Shown here piece by piece: positions 6,901 to 13,709 of a DNA stretch of 13,709 nucleotides. A model generated the notes under the pieces. That model saw only the letters and a program-made list of their open reading frames with translations. It was not told the origin of the DNA and did no database searches. Positions within the stretch are counted from its first letter, which is position 1. Each line of letters begins with the position of its first letter. Made by a program: the position numbers and the translations under genes. The stretch comes from Desulfurococcales archaeon (lineage in GTDB: Archaea > Thermoproteota > Thermoprotei_A > Sulfolobales > Desulfurococcaceae): NCBI GenBank assembly GCA_027064845.1, contig JAMOPC010000183.1, positions 1 to 13,709 on the forward strand, given 5' to 3'.

Positions 6901-7849
6901 CCCCGAATACGCTGCTCAAGTATCAAGAAGGATTATTGAAAATGTCTCAAAGATCATAGTAGGTAAAACAGATATAATTAAACAAATTCTAGTAACCCTA
7001 TATAGTGGTGGACATGTATTACTAGAAGGAGTACCTGGTGTAGCAAAGACATTAATAGCAAAAACCATCGCCAGATCAGTGGCTTTAACCTATTCAAGAA
7101 TACAGGCAACACCCGATCTACTACCAAGCGATATCATTGGTACAATGATATTTGATCCTCGAATAAACGATTTCAAACCCAGAAAAGGACCTATATTCGC
7201 TAACATAGTCTTATTCGACGAAATAAACCGTGCTAGTCCGAGAACACAATCAGCACTCCTTGAAGCCATGCAAGAGAAACAAGTAACTATCGAAGGGGTT
7301 ACTTTTAAACTACCATCGCCATTCATGGTAATAGCTACAATGAATCCAATAGAAATGGAGGGGACATTCCCATTACCAGAAGCACAGCTTGACAGATTCC
7401 TTATAAAATTAATTGTTGACTACCCCTCATACGACGAAGAAAAAGAAGTATTAAGGAGAATTCATACAATAGAGAAATTCCAAGTAGAACCAGTTGCTTC
7501 AGCAACAGATATTCTCGCGATCCAATCAATGATACCACAAGTAACTGTTAGCGAAGAAATACTTGACTATATACTTAAAATAGTAAAGGCGACTAGAGAA
7601 CACAGACATGTAAAACTTGGAGGATCTCCACGTGCATCCATAAGCTTACTTCTTACAAGCAAAGCATACGCACTCCTAAATGGGAGATCATATGTTGTAC
7701 CAGATGATGTTAAATTTATGGCTAAACCTGTTCTAAGACATAGAATACTTATAAAACCAGAAGCAGAGTTTGAAGGAATAACACCAGACCAGATAATAGA
7801 CGAAATACTGGCAAAAATACCTGTTCCAACACCAGGGGTTCCTACTTGA
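6869..7849 (+). CDS. MoxR-family AAA+ ATPase
   Basis: The 326-residue protein is a full-length MoxR ATPase, a cytosolic hexameric chaperone-like motor. Motifs are Walker A GVPGVAKT (54-61), Walker B VLFDEINRA (114-122) with Asp117 and Glu118, sensor 1 ATMNPIE (Asn159), the arginine-finger region LPEAQLDRF (Arg176), and sensor 2 GGSPRAS (Arg255). All key residues are present, so ATP hydrolysis is expected. The C-terminal lid (about 225-310) keeps the conserved ATREH and PDDVK segments. MoxR proteins help metal insertion or assembly of proteins, often ones with von Willebrand A domains, and are commonly encoded next to DUF58 genes, as here. ATG 6869 lies inside the upstream gene, preceded by AAAGGGT (6857-6863). 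No alternative in-frame start lies before the conserved N-terminus. The 3' end overlaps the DUF58 start as TTGA. Confidence 0.95.
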   Translation: MQPISSRNRFDPEYAAQVSRRIIENVSKIIVGKTDIIKQILVTLYSGGHVLLEGVPGVAKTLIAKTIARSVALTYSRIQATPDLLPSDIIGTMIFDPRINDFKPRKGPIFANIVLFDEINRASPRTQSALLEAMQEKQVTIEGVTFKLPSPFMVIATMNPIEMEGTFPLPEAQLDRFLIKLIVDYPSYDEEKEVLRRIHTIEKFQVEPVASATDILAIQSMIPQVTVSEEILDYILKIVKATREHRHVKLGGSPRASISLLLTSKAYALLNGRSYVVPDDVKFMAKPVLRHRILIKPEAEFEGITPDQIIDEILAKIPVPTPGVPT

Positions 7850-9201
7850 TAAACGAAGAACACGTCCAAGATATTATAGCAACACCAAATATCTTCATAA
7901 TCATACTTATAGTAAGCCTACTTGATGGAATAGACATTGTCTTAAATAAAACCATAACCATATTTACTCTTATTATGACATCTATAGGTTTCTCACTAAT
8001 ACTTGCTACAAGGATCATGGTCGAACTATCAAGCAGACAGATCTATAGATTAAGAATTAAGAGAAAAATATTGGACCCAGCTATCGAAAATAATCCGATA
8101 AGAGTAAAGATCATAGTTGAAAATAAATCAATTATCCCATTACCAAAAATAACTCTAAACGACATATATCCGGGACTATTCAGAAAAATCCACGGATATA
8201 ATAGAATCACAACATTCATTTTACCAGGTGAAAAAATAGAATTCACCTACGTAATAAGTCCTGTTCTTGGAACACATGAATTCAAAGGAATAGAAATAAT
8301 AGTAAGCGATCCATTGAACTTGTTCAACTATAAAACAATAGTTAACCCAGAACAGAAAATAGTAATGGTTAAGCCAAGACCAATGACTATGCCAAAGAAA
8401 CTATCACTAATATATACTCAGAGAGGATTAGGTGTAGGAAAAGCACGCATGAAAGGTATAGGACAAGAATTCTATGATCTAAGGGAATATGTTCCAGGCG
8501 ACGACTATAGGTTTATTGATTGGAAAAGCTATGCAAGACTAAGAAAGCTATATATCAAAGAGTTTGAGAGAGAAGCTAATCTCAGCATCATATTCATAAT
8601 AAATGCAACAACAGAGTCTATGAGGGGACTCCTGGGAGAGACTCCATTAGAATATATGACACGACTAGTTGCTGGGCTATCTAACATTCTTATCAAGAGA
8701 GGCGACTGGGTAGGAGTGGTTATTAGGTCTGATAAAACACTACGATCAGGATACGGTAGGGGGATTAGACATTATTATCGAATAATAAATACCTTGTCTA
8801 TGATCAAGTGGGGAAAACATAAACCTATACAAACACTAGAAGATACTATTTTAAGAGAAGCAATATTACTGCCTCGAAGAACAAAGACGTTATTCTTTGT
8901 TTTAACAAGTTCGCTCAACCCAAGCGAAGTAGATGAAATCGTTAGAGCATATCATAAACTCTTAAGCTATAATCACATAATGTATATCGTATACCTTGTT
9001 CCAGAACTCTTCGAGAAAAAGGCACTAAAAGGAATAGATGCAGGCATATATTCTGCATTCATTTACGAGAAACTCACATCAACAATTGACATTAGTAGAC
9101 TATTCTTAAAGAAAGGAATAAGAACAGTAAGCGTGGGACCTGATGATATATATATTTCCGTATATGGATTGATCGAGAAATACAGAGCAGTGATAACATG
9201 A
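7846..9201 (+). CDS. DUF58 protein with N-terminal membrane segments and degenerate vWA metal site
   Basis: The 451-residue protein starts at TTG 7846, overlapping the moxR stop. Two hydrophobic segments (about 16-33 and 38-57) are followed by a beta-sandwich-like part (about 85-160, NPIRVKIIVENKSIIPLPKI and on). The DUF58 signature spans 204-231: GIGQEFYDLREYVPGDD, then RFIDWKSYAR. A von Willebrand A-like domain follows. Where family members usually have DxSxSM, this protein reads FIINATTESM (250-259), so the leading Asp is replaced by Asn or shifted. GDWVGVVI near 286 is another family landmark. DUF58 proteins pair with MoxR ATPases and are thought to be their substrates or adaptors at the membrane. 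The signature makes the family certain, but the metal-binding state is uncertain. Confidence 0.9.
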   Translation: MINEEHVQDIIATPNIFIIILIVSLLDGIDIVLNKTITIFTLIMTSIGFSLILATRIMVELSSRQIYRLRIKRKILDPAIENNPIRVKIIVENKSIIPLPKITLNDIYPGLFRKIHGYNRITTFILPGEKIEFTYVISPVLGTHEFKGIEIIVSDPLNLFNYKTIVNPEQKIVMVKPRPMTMPKKLSLIYTQRGLGVGKARMKGIGQEFYDLREYVPGDDYRFIDWKSYARLRKLYIKEFEREANLSIIFIINATTESMRGLLGETPLEYMTRLVAGLSNILIKRGDWVGVVIRSDKTLRSGYGRGIRHYYRIINTLSMIKWGKHKPIQTLEDTILREAILLPRRTKTLFFVLTSSLNPSEVDEIVRAYHKLLSYNHIMYIVYLVPELFEKKALKGIDAGIYSAFIYEKLTSTIDISRLFLKKGIRTVSVGPDDIYISVYGLIEKYRAVIT

Positions 9202-10466
9202 AGTTTGAACCTTCAACACTATTAATAAAAATCAAGGAACCAGTTTACTTAGAAAAAATAGTATTAATATTGCTGAATATTATTCCCGAATACTATTTTG
9301 TTCGTTGGAGCATGAGCATGAGCGATCAATACATTAAGCTAGCTCTTATGACATTAACTTTACTGTGGCTATATGGGATACTAATGAAGAAAATATACTA
9401 TGCTGGGCTAGCATATACGCTTACTTCTATTATTCTCATAGCTTACAATTACAATGTAGAAACAATTTTTACTACATGTTTTGTCTCATCAATCTGGTTA
9501 ATGCTATCAATAACACTGGTATCTTACATTTTTGAGAAAGGATATAAGTTCAAGAGGATTTTCTCTCTTAAAGGCATATTGGTTACAACTATATTATTTC
9601 TGCTAATATATGGGGCTTACATATATATTGCATACTATCTCGCTCACCTCGTATACAACACATATATGTACGTTATAAACATAACTCCACATATATTTCA
9701 AAAATTCTACGAAGTATTTATTACAACAAGAATAGGTTCAATTATACTACTCCTGTTATTTGTCTTCATAGTCTACTATGTACTTAACAACTATGTTACA
9801 TTATTAATAAGTGACACCATTGCTTTAAACAAAGAATTCGCATTCCATAGAGTTGGTAGTATATTACAGAGTGAGGCTAAGAACATAGTCTTAGGTAAAG
9901 ATCCTTTCCAAAAACTATTTGCAAGATCATTTCTCTTCATAATAATGTTCTATCTATATGGAATAACTTATCCCTTATATAGAAGCTTCTATGACCTTAT
10001 CTATAAATTCCTCTCGCATTTCTCATTACCTGAATATATAGTTCTACTTGCTTGGTTTGGCTTACTTTATGCTGTATCATATGTTGTATACAAGATCATT
10101 TATTCAAGAATAATATCAGTGATCAAACCATCTATTTCAGGGATAAAACATGATTTAAAGAAAACAATGCAACCTAAAATTTGGAGACCTTTTTACCTAT
10201 TTTTATTTATACTCGTAACGTATGCCACGACTATAGCATTGATTTCTTCATCAGAATTTAGCGGAATACTTATGAGATCTCTAGGATTAGATAAAAACAT
10301 TAACATTGTTTATCATAATGTATTTCTGAGACTTTTAACAAATCAATACATTCATTACTCGTATTATTTAAGTCAATATATTCAAAACTATATTCTAAAT
10401 ATCGATGAAGCATATAAGATATTAACAAGACTTGTAAAAGACATAATTGAATTTATATGGGGATAA
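9198..10466 (+). CDS. Polytopic membrane protein, about 9 segments, unrecognised
   Basis: The 422-residue, very hydrophobic protein has likely membrane segments near 18-34, 46-63, 68-83, 92-112, 127-148, 179-200, 242-262, 279-303 and 331-349. A cytosolic-looking loop (205-240) holds NKEFAFHRVG and EAKNIVLGKDPF. Another charged loop (303-329) is rich in Lys and Ser. No transporter or enzyme signature is visible. In many bacterial and archaeal MoxR/DUF58 loci the corresponding position is taken by a TgpA-like membrane transglutaminase, but no Cys-His-Asp transglutaminase domain is present here. ATG 9198 overlaps the DUF58 stop as ATGA, so it is translationally coupled and probably part of the same complex. 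The extreme composition makes sequence comparison weak. Confidence 0.75.
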   Translation: MKFEPSTLLIKIKEPVYLEKIVLILLNIIPEYYFVRWSMSMSDQYIKLALMTLTLLWLYGILMKKIYYAGLAYTLTSIILIAYNYNVETIFTTCFVSSIWLMLSITLVSYIFEKGYKFKRIFSLKGILVTTILFLLIYGAYIYIAYYLAHLVYNTYMYVINITPHIFQKFYEVFITTRIGSIILLLLFVFIVYYVLNNYVTLLISDTIALNKEFAFHRVGSILQSEAKNIVLGKDPFQKLFARSFLFIIMFYLYGITYPLYRSFYDLIYKFLSHFSLPEYIVLLAWFGLLYAVSYVVYKIIYSRIISVIKPSISGIKHDLKKTMQPKIWRPFYLFLFILVTYATTIALISSSEFSGILMRSLGLDKNINIVYHNVFLRLLTNQYIHYSYYLSQYIQNYILNIDEAYKILTRLVKDIIEFIWG

Positions 10467-10469
10467 GAC

Positions 10470-10703
10470 TTGCTCACACGAGATATCGTGGCACCAATAA
10501 TTGGATTAATCCTTGTAGGTTTCAGTATTTACATATTCTTATGGTCTCTACAACTAATGATCTATAGGGACGTGCCGAGCAGCTTATTAGGAGCATTGAT
10601 AGGCTTTGTTTCACTAAGTGCTGGTGTATCATTGGTTAGGACATGGAGTCTTGGAAGATATATTGTAAAAGAAGAAGAAAAATCCGCCAGGGGTTCTGCA
10701 TAG
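10470..10703 (+). CDS. Small two-segment membrane protein, last gene of MoxR operon
   Basis: The 77-residue protein has two membrane segments (about 8-30, APIIGLILVGFSIYIFLW and on, and 37-56, SSLLGALIGFVSLSAGVSLV). A short loop YRDVP joins them, and the tail GRYIVKEEEKSARGSA is charged. TTG 10470 starts three bases after the previous stop, with GGGGAT (10460-10464) as a modest ribosome binding site overlapping that stop. Both termini are likely on the same side, probably cytosolic. It resembles small accessory subunits of membrane complexes, but no family is recognised. Its last codons enter the GC-rich structured region that follows. Confidence 0.7.
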   Translation: MLTRDIVAPIIGLILVGFSIYIFLWSLQLMIYRDVPSSLLGALIGFVSLSAGVSLVRTWSLGRYIVKEEEKSARGSA

Positions 10704-10750
10704 CACATCGCACCCCTCCAAGAAGGGGTGCTAGCCAGCGGCAGGGCTTC
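10684..10750 (+). terminator. GC-rich hairpin region at the end of the MoxR operon
   Basis: A stem of eight perfect pairs, GCACCCCT (10710-10717) with AGGGGTGC (10724-10731), encloses a CCAAGA loop just after the last operon stop. It is not followed by a classical T run. The next bases (GGGCTTCTTCATCT, to about 10758) are pyrimidine-rich. An earlier AGGGGT (10689-10694) can pair with the same ACCCCT, so two exclusive folds are possible. A second weak stem pairs AGCC (10733-10736) with GGCT (10745-10748). High GC in an otherwise AT-rich hyperthermophile sequence suggests a structured RNA: a terminator, an mRNA 3' end stabiliser or an independent small RNA. Confidence 0.45.
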
Positions 10751-10787
10751 TTCATCTATGGAGTTATATATTGTTGTAAACTTTTAT

Positions 10788-10826
10788 CTTTTATAGTTGT
10801 GTTTTATAATATTATCGAGTAAGGTG
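10788..10826 (+). promoter_or_regulatory. promoter and ribosome binding site of the gene at 10834
   Basis: Two TATA-like blocks (TTTTATAG near 10788-10795 and TTTATAAT near 10803-10810) precede AAGGTG (10821-10826). That site lies seven bases before ATG 10834. The binding site is good. Which TATA block is used cannot be told from the sequence, and the first leaves more room for a leader. The gene therefore seems able to be transcribed apart from the MoxR operon. Confidence 0.45.
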
Positions 10827-10833
10827 TGAATAC

Positions 10834-11901
10834 ATGGTTGATGGTAAGCTATTAAAATTCGTTGATAGAAGAATTGAAGGAGATCTAATATATACGTCTG
10901 CATTACCAAATACAAAGCTTGGAGGACTAATGCCATCTAGACAAACAATACCTCTAAGCCTAGTCCATCCTAAAAATGCTGAGTTAGAATATGCCTTGTT
11001 AGAAATAGGGACAATAACACCTAGTCAAAACATTCAGTGGAGAGTGAAAGTAAACGGAATAAGCGTTACAAAAGAATTTCATCCACAAACGATATGTCCA
11101 GCAGGTAGGGATTTCTTTGCAAAATCAGTATATGATATTACAAGCATACTTAAAACACCCGAAAGCCTTAGAAAGAAAAGAGCTAATATTACCTTCAAGC
11201 TAGAAGGCGGAGAATCAATAGTAATTGAACACCTCTCAATACTAGCAATATATAGGAGTGAAGAAGCAGAAGGAAACATAACGTTCCTTAGTGGAGCACT
11301 AAGCTTAAAGCCCGGGGAAGAAGCATCAATAGATCTAAAATATAGTGGTCAAAATAATGTATTTAGAACAACTTTATACATGCCGAGTACTATAGCTTCT
11401 GGTATAATCATGATCAATAATAATGAACTGATAAAAATAAAGAATATTCAGGGAATAGACGAGTTCTACTTAGAGCTACCAGATAGTTTCAAAGAAATAA
11501 CAAATATAACTATAAAGCACAAAGAAGCTAGTACAACATATTATCCAAAAGAAATGCGTGTATCAAACATACTCATATATAACATTAAATATAATGCACC
11601 AGACTTAGTAATTAAGGGCTTGAAGGAAAAATACGAACTCACAAAAGAAAATAATGAAATAACCCTGAATATATTAAACAATGGATTATCAAAGCCAGAT
11701 AATGCGTTGATTGTAGTGATGAGCTTAGGCAACGTAGTGTTTAGAAAGAGAATAAAAGAACTAGAGCCTGGAGATAGCGTGTCTGAAAAAGTAAAGATAA
11801 ATCTGCCACAAGGAGAGTACGAGTTAGTTGTTAGAGTAATCTGGAGGAAATTATCGAAGACCTGGTTTAAGGATTACAGGATAAAAATATTTGTGAAATA
11901 A
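10834..11901 (+). CDS. Soluble multi-domain beta-sandwich protein, unrecognised
   Basis: The 355-residue protein has no signal peptide or membrane segment, so it is expected in the cytosol unless exported by an unusual route. The N-terminal part (about 15-145) alternates strands and loops, with ALLEIGT, WRVKVNGISV and a DITSIL helix, like a jelly roll. The middle (about 148-255) is a second beta-rich unit. The C-terminal part (about 256-352) reads like a CARDB/APHP or similar immunoglobulin-like fold: APDLVIKGL, EITLNILNNGLSKPDNALI, ELEPGDSVSEKVKINLPQG, YELVVRV. Only one Cys (88) is present. No catalytic motif is seen. It lies 130 bases after the MoxR operon in the same direction and may be a substrate or scaffold of it, which is inference only. 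Confidence 0.72.
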   Translation: MVDGKLLKFVDRRIEGDLIYTSALPNTKLGGLMPSRQTIPLSLVHPKNAELEYALLEIGTITPSQNIQWRVKVNGISVTKEFHPQTICPAGRDFFAKSVYDITSILKTPESLRKKRANITFKLEGGESIVIEHLSILAIYRSEEAEGNITFLSGALSLKPGEEASIDLKYSGQNNVFRTTLYMPSTIASGIIMINNNELIKIKNIQGIDEFYLELPDSFKEITNITIKHKEASTTYYPKEMRVSNILIYNIKYNAPDLVIKGLKEKYELTKENNEITLNILNNGLSKPDNALIVVMSLGNVVFRKRIKELEPGDSVSEKVKINLPQGEYELVVRVIWRKLSKTWFKDYRIKIFVK

Positions 11902-11915
11902 TTGTTCTCAATCAT

Positions 11916-12749
11916 TTATATGTATTCTACAACTAGTCCTTCTTCATCCGCAAATCTCACAATTAATTCACGGTGTTCTCTTCTAGTCCCTTTTTTCTCA
12001 ACAATAATCGCTTCGGGACAGGGGACTGAATTATTTATCATTAAACGGAGCGAACCGACACTTAGGTATGGCAACGCATACTTAGCCATTATATGTCCGT
12101 AACAATAGTTTTTCTCAATTGCATATTTCGTGTGCTTCCATGGATAATGTCTTCCACCTACTCCAGCTACTACTCTGCACTCATGCACGGGATTCTCTAG
12201 AAACTGAATAACGGCTAAACCAACTATTTCGTGATTCTTAGGAATACGCCACTCATCCAATGTGCTCCCGATCTCAATGAAGCAAAGTGGTTTCTTGTTC
12301 TCTGTTGGGCCATGATGAGTTGCTTCATAGCTTACCTCATATTCTTTATCAACACCATATTCTATGCTTAATCTCCTCAAGTTCAGTAAAAGCTTATGAG
12401 AAACAATAGGATTAGCAATAGCCAAACTCCTAGGCTTACCTCCATAGAGAGCCTCATCACCGAAGTTACCAGTATGGTGAACAGTATAACTCTTAACTTT
12501 TTTTGCGCTAGAATGCCTAGATAAAACTATGTATTCTGTAACTCTACTGGGAAGGCGAACATCCAAGTATTCAAAATATATGGGTTCATCCCTAAACCCT
12601 GCAAGTATAAAGCCTCTACCTTCAAAACATTCCTCCGCATTTAAACAGTTCGTGCTTTTCTCTAATCCATAATATTCTTTAATATAATCCGCAATACCTT
12701 TACCAGCAGGATCATTAATACTATATACTAAGCCAAAATACCTGCTCAT
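11916..12749 (-). CDS. dtdA: D-aminoacyl-tRNA deacylase, archaeal DTD2 type
   Basis: This cytosolic proofreading enzyme hydrolyses D-amino acids wrongly attached to tRNA. The 277-residue protein has the DTD2 motifs: LSRHSSA (76-82), VHHTGNFG (90-97), YEATHHGP (141-148), FIEIGSTLDEW (157-167), VAGVGGRHYPW (194-204) and GHIMAKYAL (218-226). The His/Gly-rich motifs form the active site in the known archaeal structures. Length and motifs are complete, so function is expected. ATG 12749 is preceded by TGAGGGA (12762-12756 on this strand) six bases away. It is divergent from taw3, and both concern tRNA quality or modification. Its stop is 14 bases from the convergent beta-sandwich gene. Confidence 0.94.
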   Translation of the reverse strand: MSRYFGLVYSINDPAGKGIADYIKEYYGLEKSTNCLNAEECFEGRGFILAGFRDEPIYFEYLDVRLPSRVTEYIVLSRHSSAKKVKSYTVHHTGNFGDEALYGGKPRSLAIANPIVSHKLLLNLRRLSIEYGVDKEYEVSYEATHHGPTENKKPLCFIEIGSTLDEWRIPKNHEIVGLAVIQFLENPVHECRVVAGVGGRHYPWKHTKYAIEKNYCYGHIMAKYALPYLSVGSLRLMINNSVPCPEAIIVEKKGTRREHRELIVRFADEEGLVVEYI

Positions 12750-12813
12750 ACATAATCCCTCATATAGCTAGACGATACAATTAATTCTTGGAGGAAATAA
12801 TATTTTCGATTAC

Positions 12814-12826
12814 CTATATATTTAAA
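12814..12826 (+). promoter_or_regulatory. strong TATA box for taw3
   Basis: CTATATATTTAAA is the clearest archaeal TATA box in the window. Its centre is about 31-33 bases before ATG 12853, so transcription should begin at or within a few bases of the start codon (leaderless). The lack of any GAGGTG-like site before ATG 12853 agrees with this. Confidence 0.7.
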
Positions 12827-12852
12827 CCCCCGACTACTAAAGAATAAGCATA

Positions 12853-13578
12853 ATGGGTTCTAAAGCATTGGTCATGGATAAAGAAATAAATTATACGATG
12901 TGGAGGAAGAGGAAAATAGAGTTCTGGAACAGGATCTGGGAAGATCTCGAAATAGGTTATTTAGACAAAGACTTACTCGGGCTACTAGTATTGTTCAATA
13001 TGGATAAGAACATCTATACACTGAGTAGTTGTAGCGGCAGAATAGTTGTAGCGGATTCAACGTATCCATGGAGTAGAGAAGAGACAAGCGTTGTCTTCAA
13101 GAAACATTTTCCAATTAAGACCGAGGAATTCGTAGAAATTATGACTAAACCAGCAGTTAGGCGTATGTGGGTTAATGTCACTGGACCAATCATCCATTTA
13201 TCAACATCAAGCTTTGATTATGCTTTAAAAATACTTTCATTAGCTAGAGAAGCAGGGTTCAAACACAGTGGTCTATTATCATTCAATAAGGACAAAGGAT
13301 ATATTCTCGAACTAACAACTGGTGTTAGAGTATCTAATCTAATCAAGGAAGGAAATAAAATCTATGTTAAGGAAGAATATCTGGAAAATTTCGTCGAAAT
13401 TCTCAATGAAGTCCTTATCTATGGTAAAAAACTACTTCTTAGACTATATGATACTATGAAAAAAATTATCCCGGTACAAGAAGACGAAGAAATAATGAGA
13501 TTCATTAAGGAGAGAGGTATAAGCATTGAATCAATTAACCCTAGGAAAATCTTATCTAAATACATTAATTATCTATAA
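12853..13578 (+). CDS. taw3: tRNA wybutosine-pathway methyltransferase Taw3 (TYW3 family)
   Basis: This is the SAM-dependent methyltransferase acting on the wyosine-type guanosine 37 next to the anticodon of tRNA-Phe. The 241-residue protein carries the TYW3/Taw3 signatures: YTLSSCSGRIVV (55-66) with the key Ser and Cys, WVNVTGPIIHLST (106-118) with His115, a helix of the FDYALKILSLAREAGF type, and GFKHSG (135-140). Downstream, ILELTTGVRVSNLI (151-164) and a second helical region complete the domain. The C-terminal 40 residues are helical and charged. ATG 12853 is chosen because the TATA box places transcription start there. A second Met eight codons on is less well placed. Its last 10 bases overlap a convergent gene on the other strand. 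Confidence 0.9.
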   Translation: MGSKALVMDKEINYTMWRKRKIEFWNRIWEDLEIGYLDKDLLGLLVLFNMDKNIYTLSSCSGRIVVADSTYPWSREETSVVFKKHFPIKTEEFVEIMTKPAVRRMWVNVTGPIIHLSTSSFDYALKILSLAREAGFKHSGLLSFNKDKGYILELTTGVRVSNLIKEGNKIYVKEEYLENFVEILNEVLIYGKKLLLRLYDTMKKIIPVQEDEEIMRFIKERGISIESINPRKILSKYINYL

Positions 13579-13709
13579 TACATGACTTCAGCATGATCGA
13601 GTATTTCCAATACCTCATTATTTGTTTCTAATAACCATTTTCTCAACAATTCGAGATCCTCTTCACTAGCACTCGTTTCTGGTTTAACGGGTTTAAGCCT
13701 ACATGCTCC
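13569..13709 (-). CDS. 3' end of a minus-strand gene (5'-truncated by window edge), unrecognised
   Basis: On the minus strand a frame is open from the window edge to TAA at 13571-13569, giving the last 46 residues of a protein. The visible part begins GACRLKPVKPETS. It continues as a strongly helical acidic stretch (EEDLELLRKWLLETNNEVLE, then ILDHAEVMYYR). Amphipathic spacing, ordinary codon use and an end inside the final codons of taw3 (10-base convergent overlap) support a real gene. There is too little sequence to name a family. Confidence 0.6.
   Translation of the reverse strand, partial: GACRLKPVKPETSASEEDLELLRKWLLETNNEVLEILDHAEVMYYR

Noticed and set aside
7567..7869. 100-codon minus-strand frame over the end of moxR
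   Set aside because: It is antisense to the conserved MoxR lid domain and the DUF58 start, and has no ribosome binding site or recognisable pattern.
9198..10466. TgpA-like membrane transglutaminase
   Set aside because: The gene sits in the expected position, but no transglutaminase-like Cys, His and Asp motifs are visible and there is no large soluble domain.
10684..10833. A C/D box or H/ACA guide RNA in the gap after the MoxR operon
   Set aside because: Neither strand shows a RUGAUGA box with a matching CUGA at suitable spacing, and no ACA motif follows the hairpin. Only the hairpin itself is supported.

Overview
The window looks like a chromosomal segment of a hyperthermophilic crenarchaeon, most likely in the Desulfurococcales and perhaps close to Staphylothermus. 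This is inferred from several features. The DNA is AT-rich, arginine is mostly AGA/AGG, and GTG and TTG starts are common. Ribosome binding sites are of the GAGGTGA type, and some genes have TATA boxes placed for leaderless transcripts. It also carries archaeal-type DTD2 and Taw3 and a probable archaeal C/D box guide RNA. No mobile element, CRISPR array, rRNA or tRNA was found.

Layout. Positions 2-259 hold the 3' end of an unrecognised gene. The gap after it carries a candidate C/D box sRNA (286-340). Then come nnr (416-1936, bifunctional NAD(P)HX repair), a tiny Cys-rich protein (2007-2177) with a YkgJ-type Cys-cluster protein (2198-2785), and a YbjN/secretion-chaperone-like protein (2856-3479). 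A BtpA-family TIM barrel (3503-4285, minus) converges on the latter.

The centre (4376-10703) is one tightly packed plus-strand operon: DUF4129-type membrane protein, DUF4350-type membrane protein, MoxR AAA+ ATPase, DUF58 protein, a polytopic membrane protein of about 9 segments, and a two-segment membrane protein. Gene junctions are ATGA or TTGA overlaps, a 32-nt overlap, or a 3-nt gap, so translation is probably coupled. This is a MoxR/DUF58 system: a cytosolic ring ATPase likely working on, or remodelling, a membrane assembly with extracellular and cytosolic parts. The operon ends in a GC-rich hairpin region. A soluble beta-sandwich protein (10834-11901) follows behind its own ribosome binding site.

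The right end holds tRNA-related genes: dtdA/DTD2 on the minus strand (11916-12749), divergent taw3 (12853-13578) behind a strong TATA box, and the 3' end of a convergent minus-strand gene (13569-13709).

The most novel-looking material is the crenarchaeal MoxR operon, with an EF-hand-like loop in the outer domain of the DUF4350 protein, a degenerate metal site in the DUF58 protein, and two unrecognised membrane partners. The candidate C/D RNA and the overlooked Cys-rich microprotein come next.
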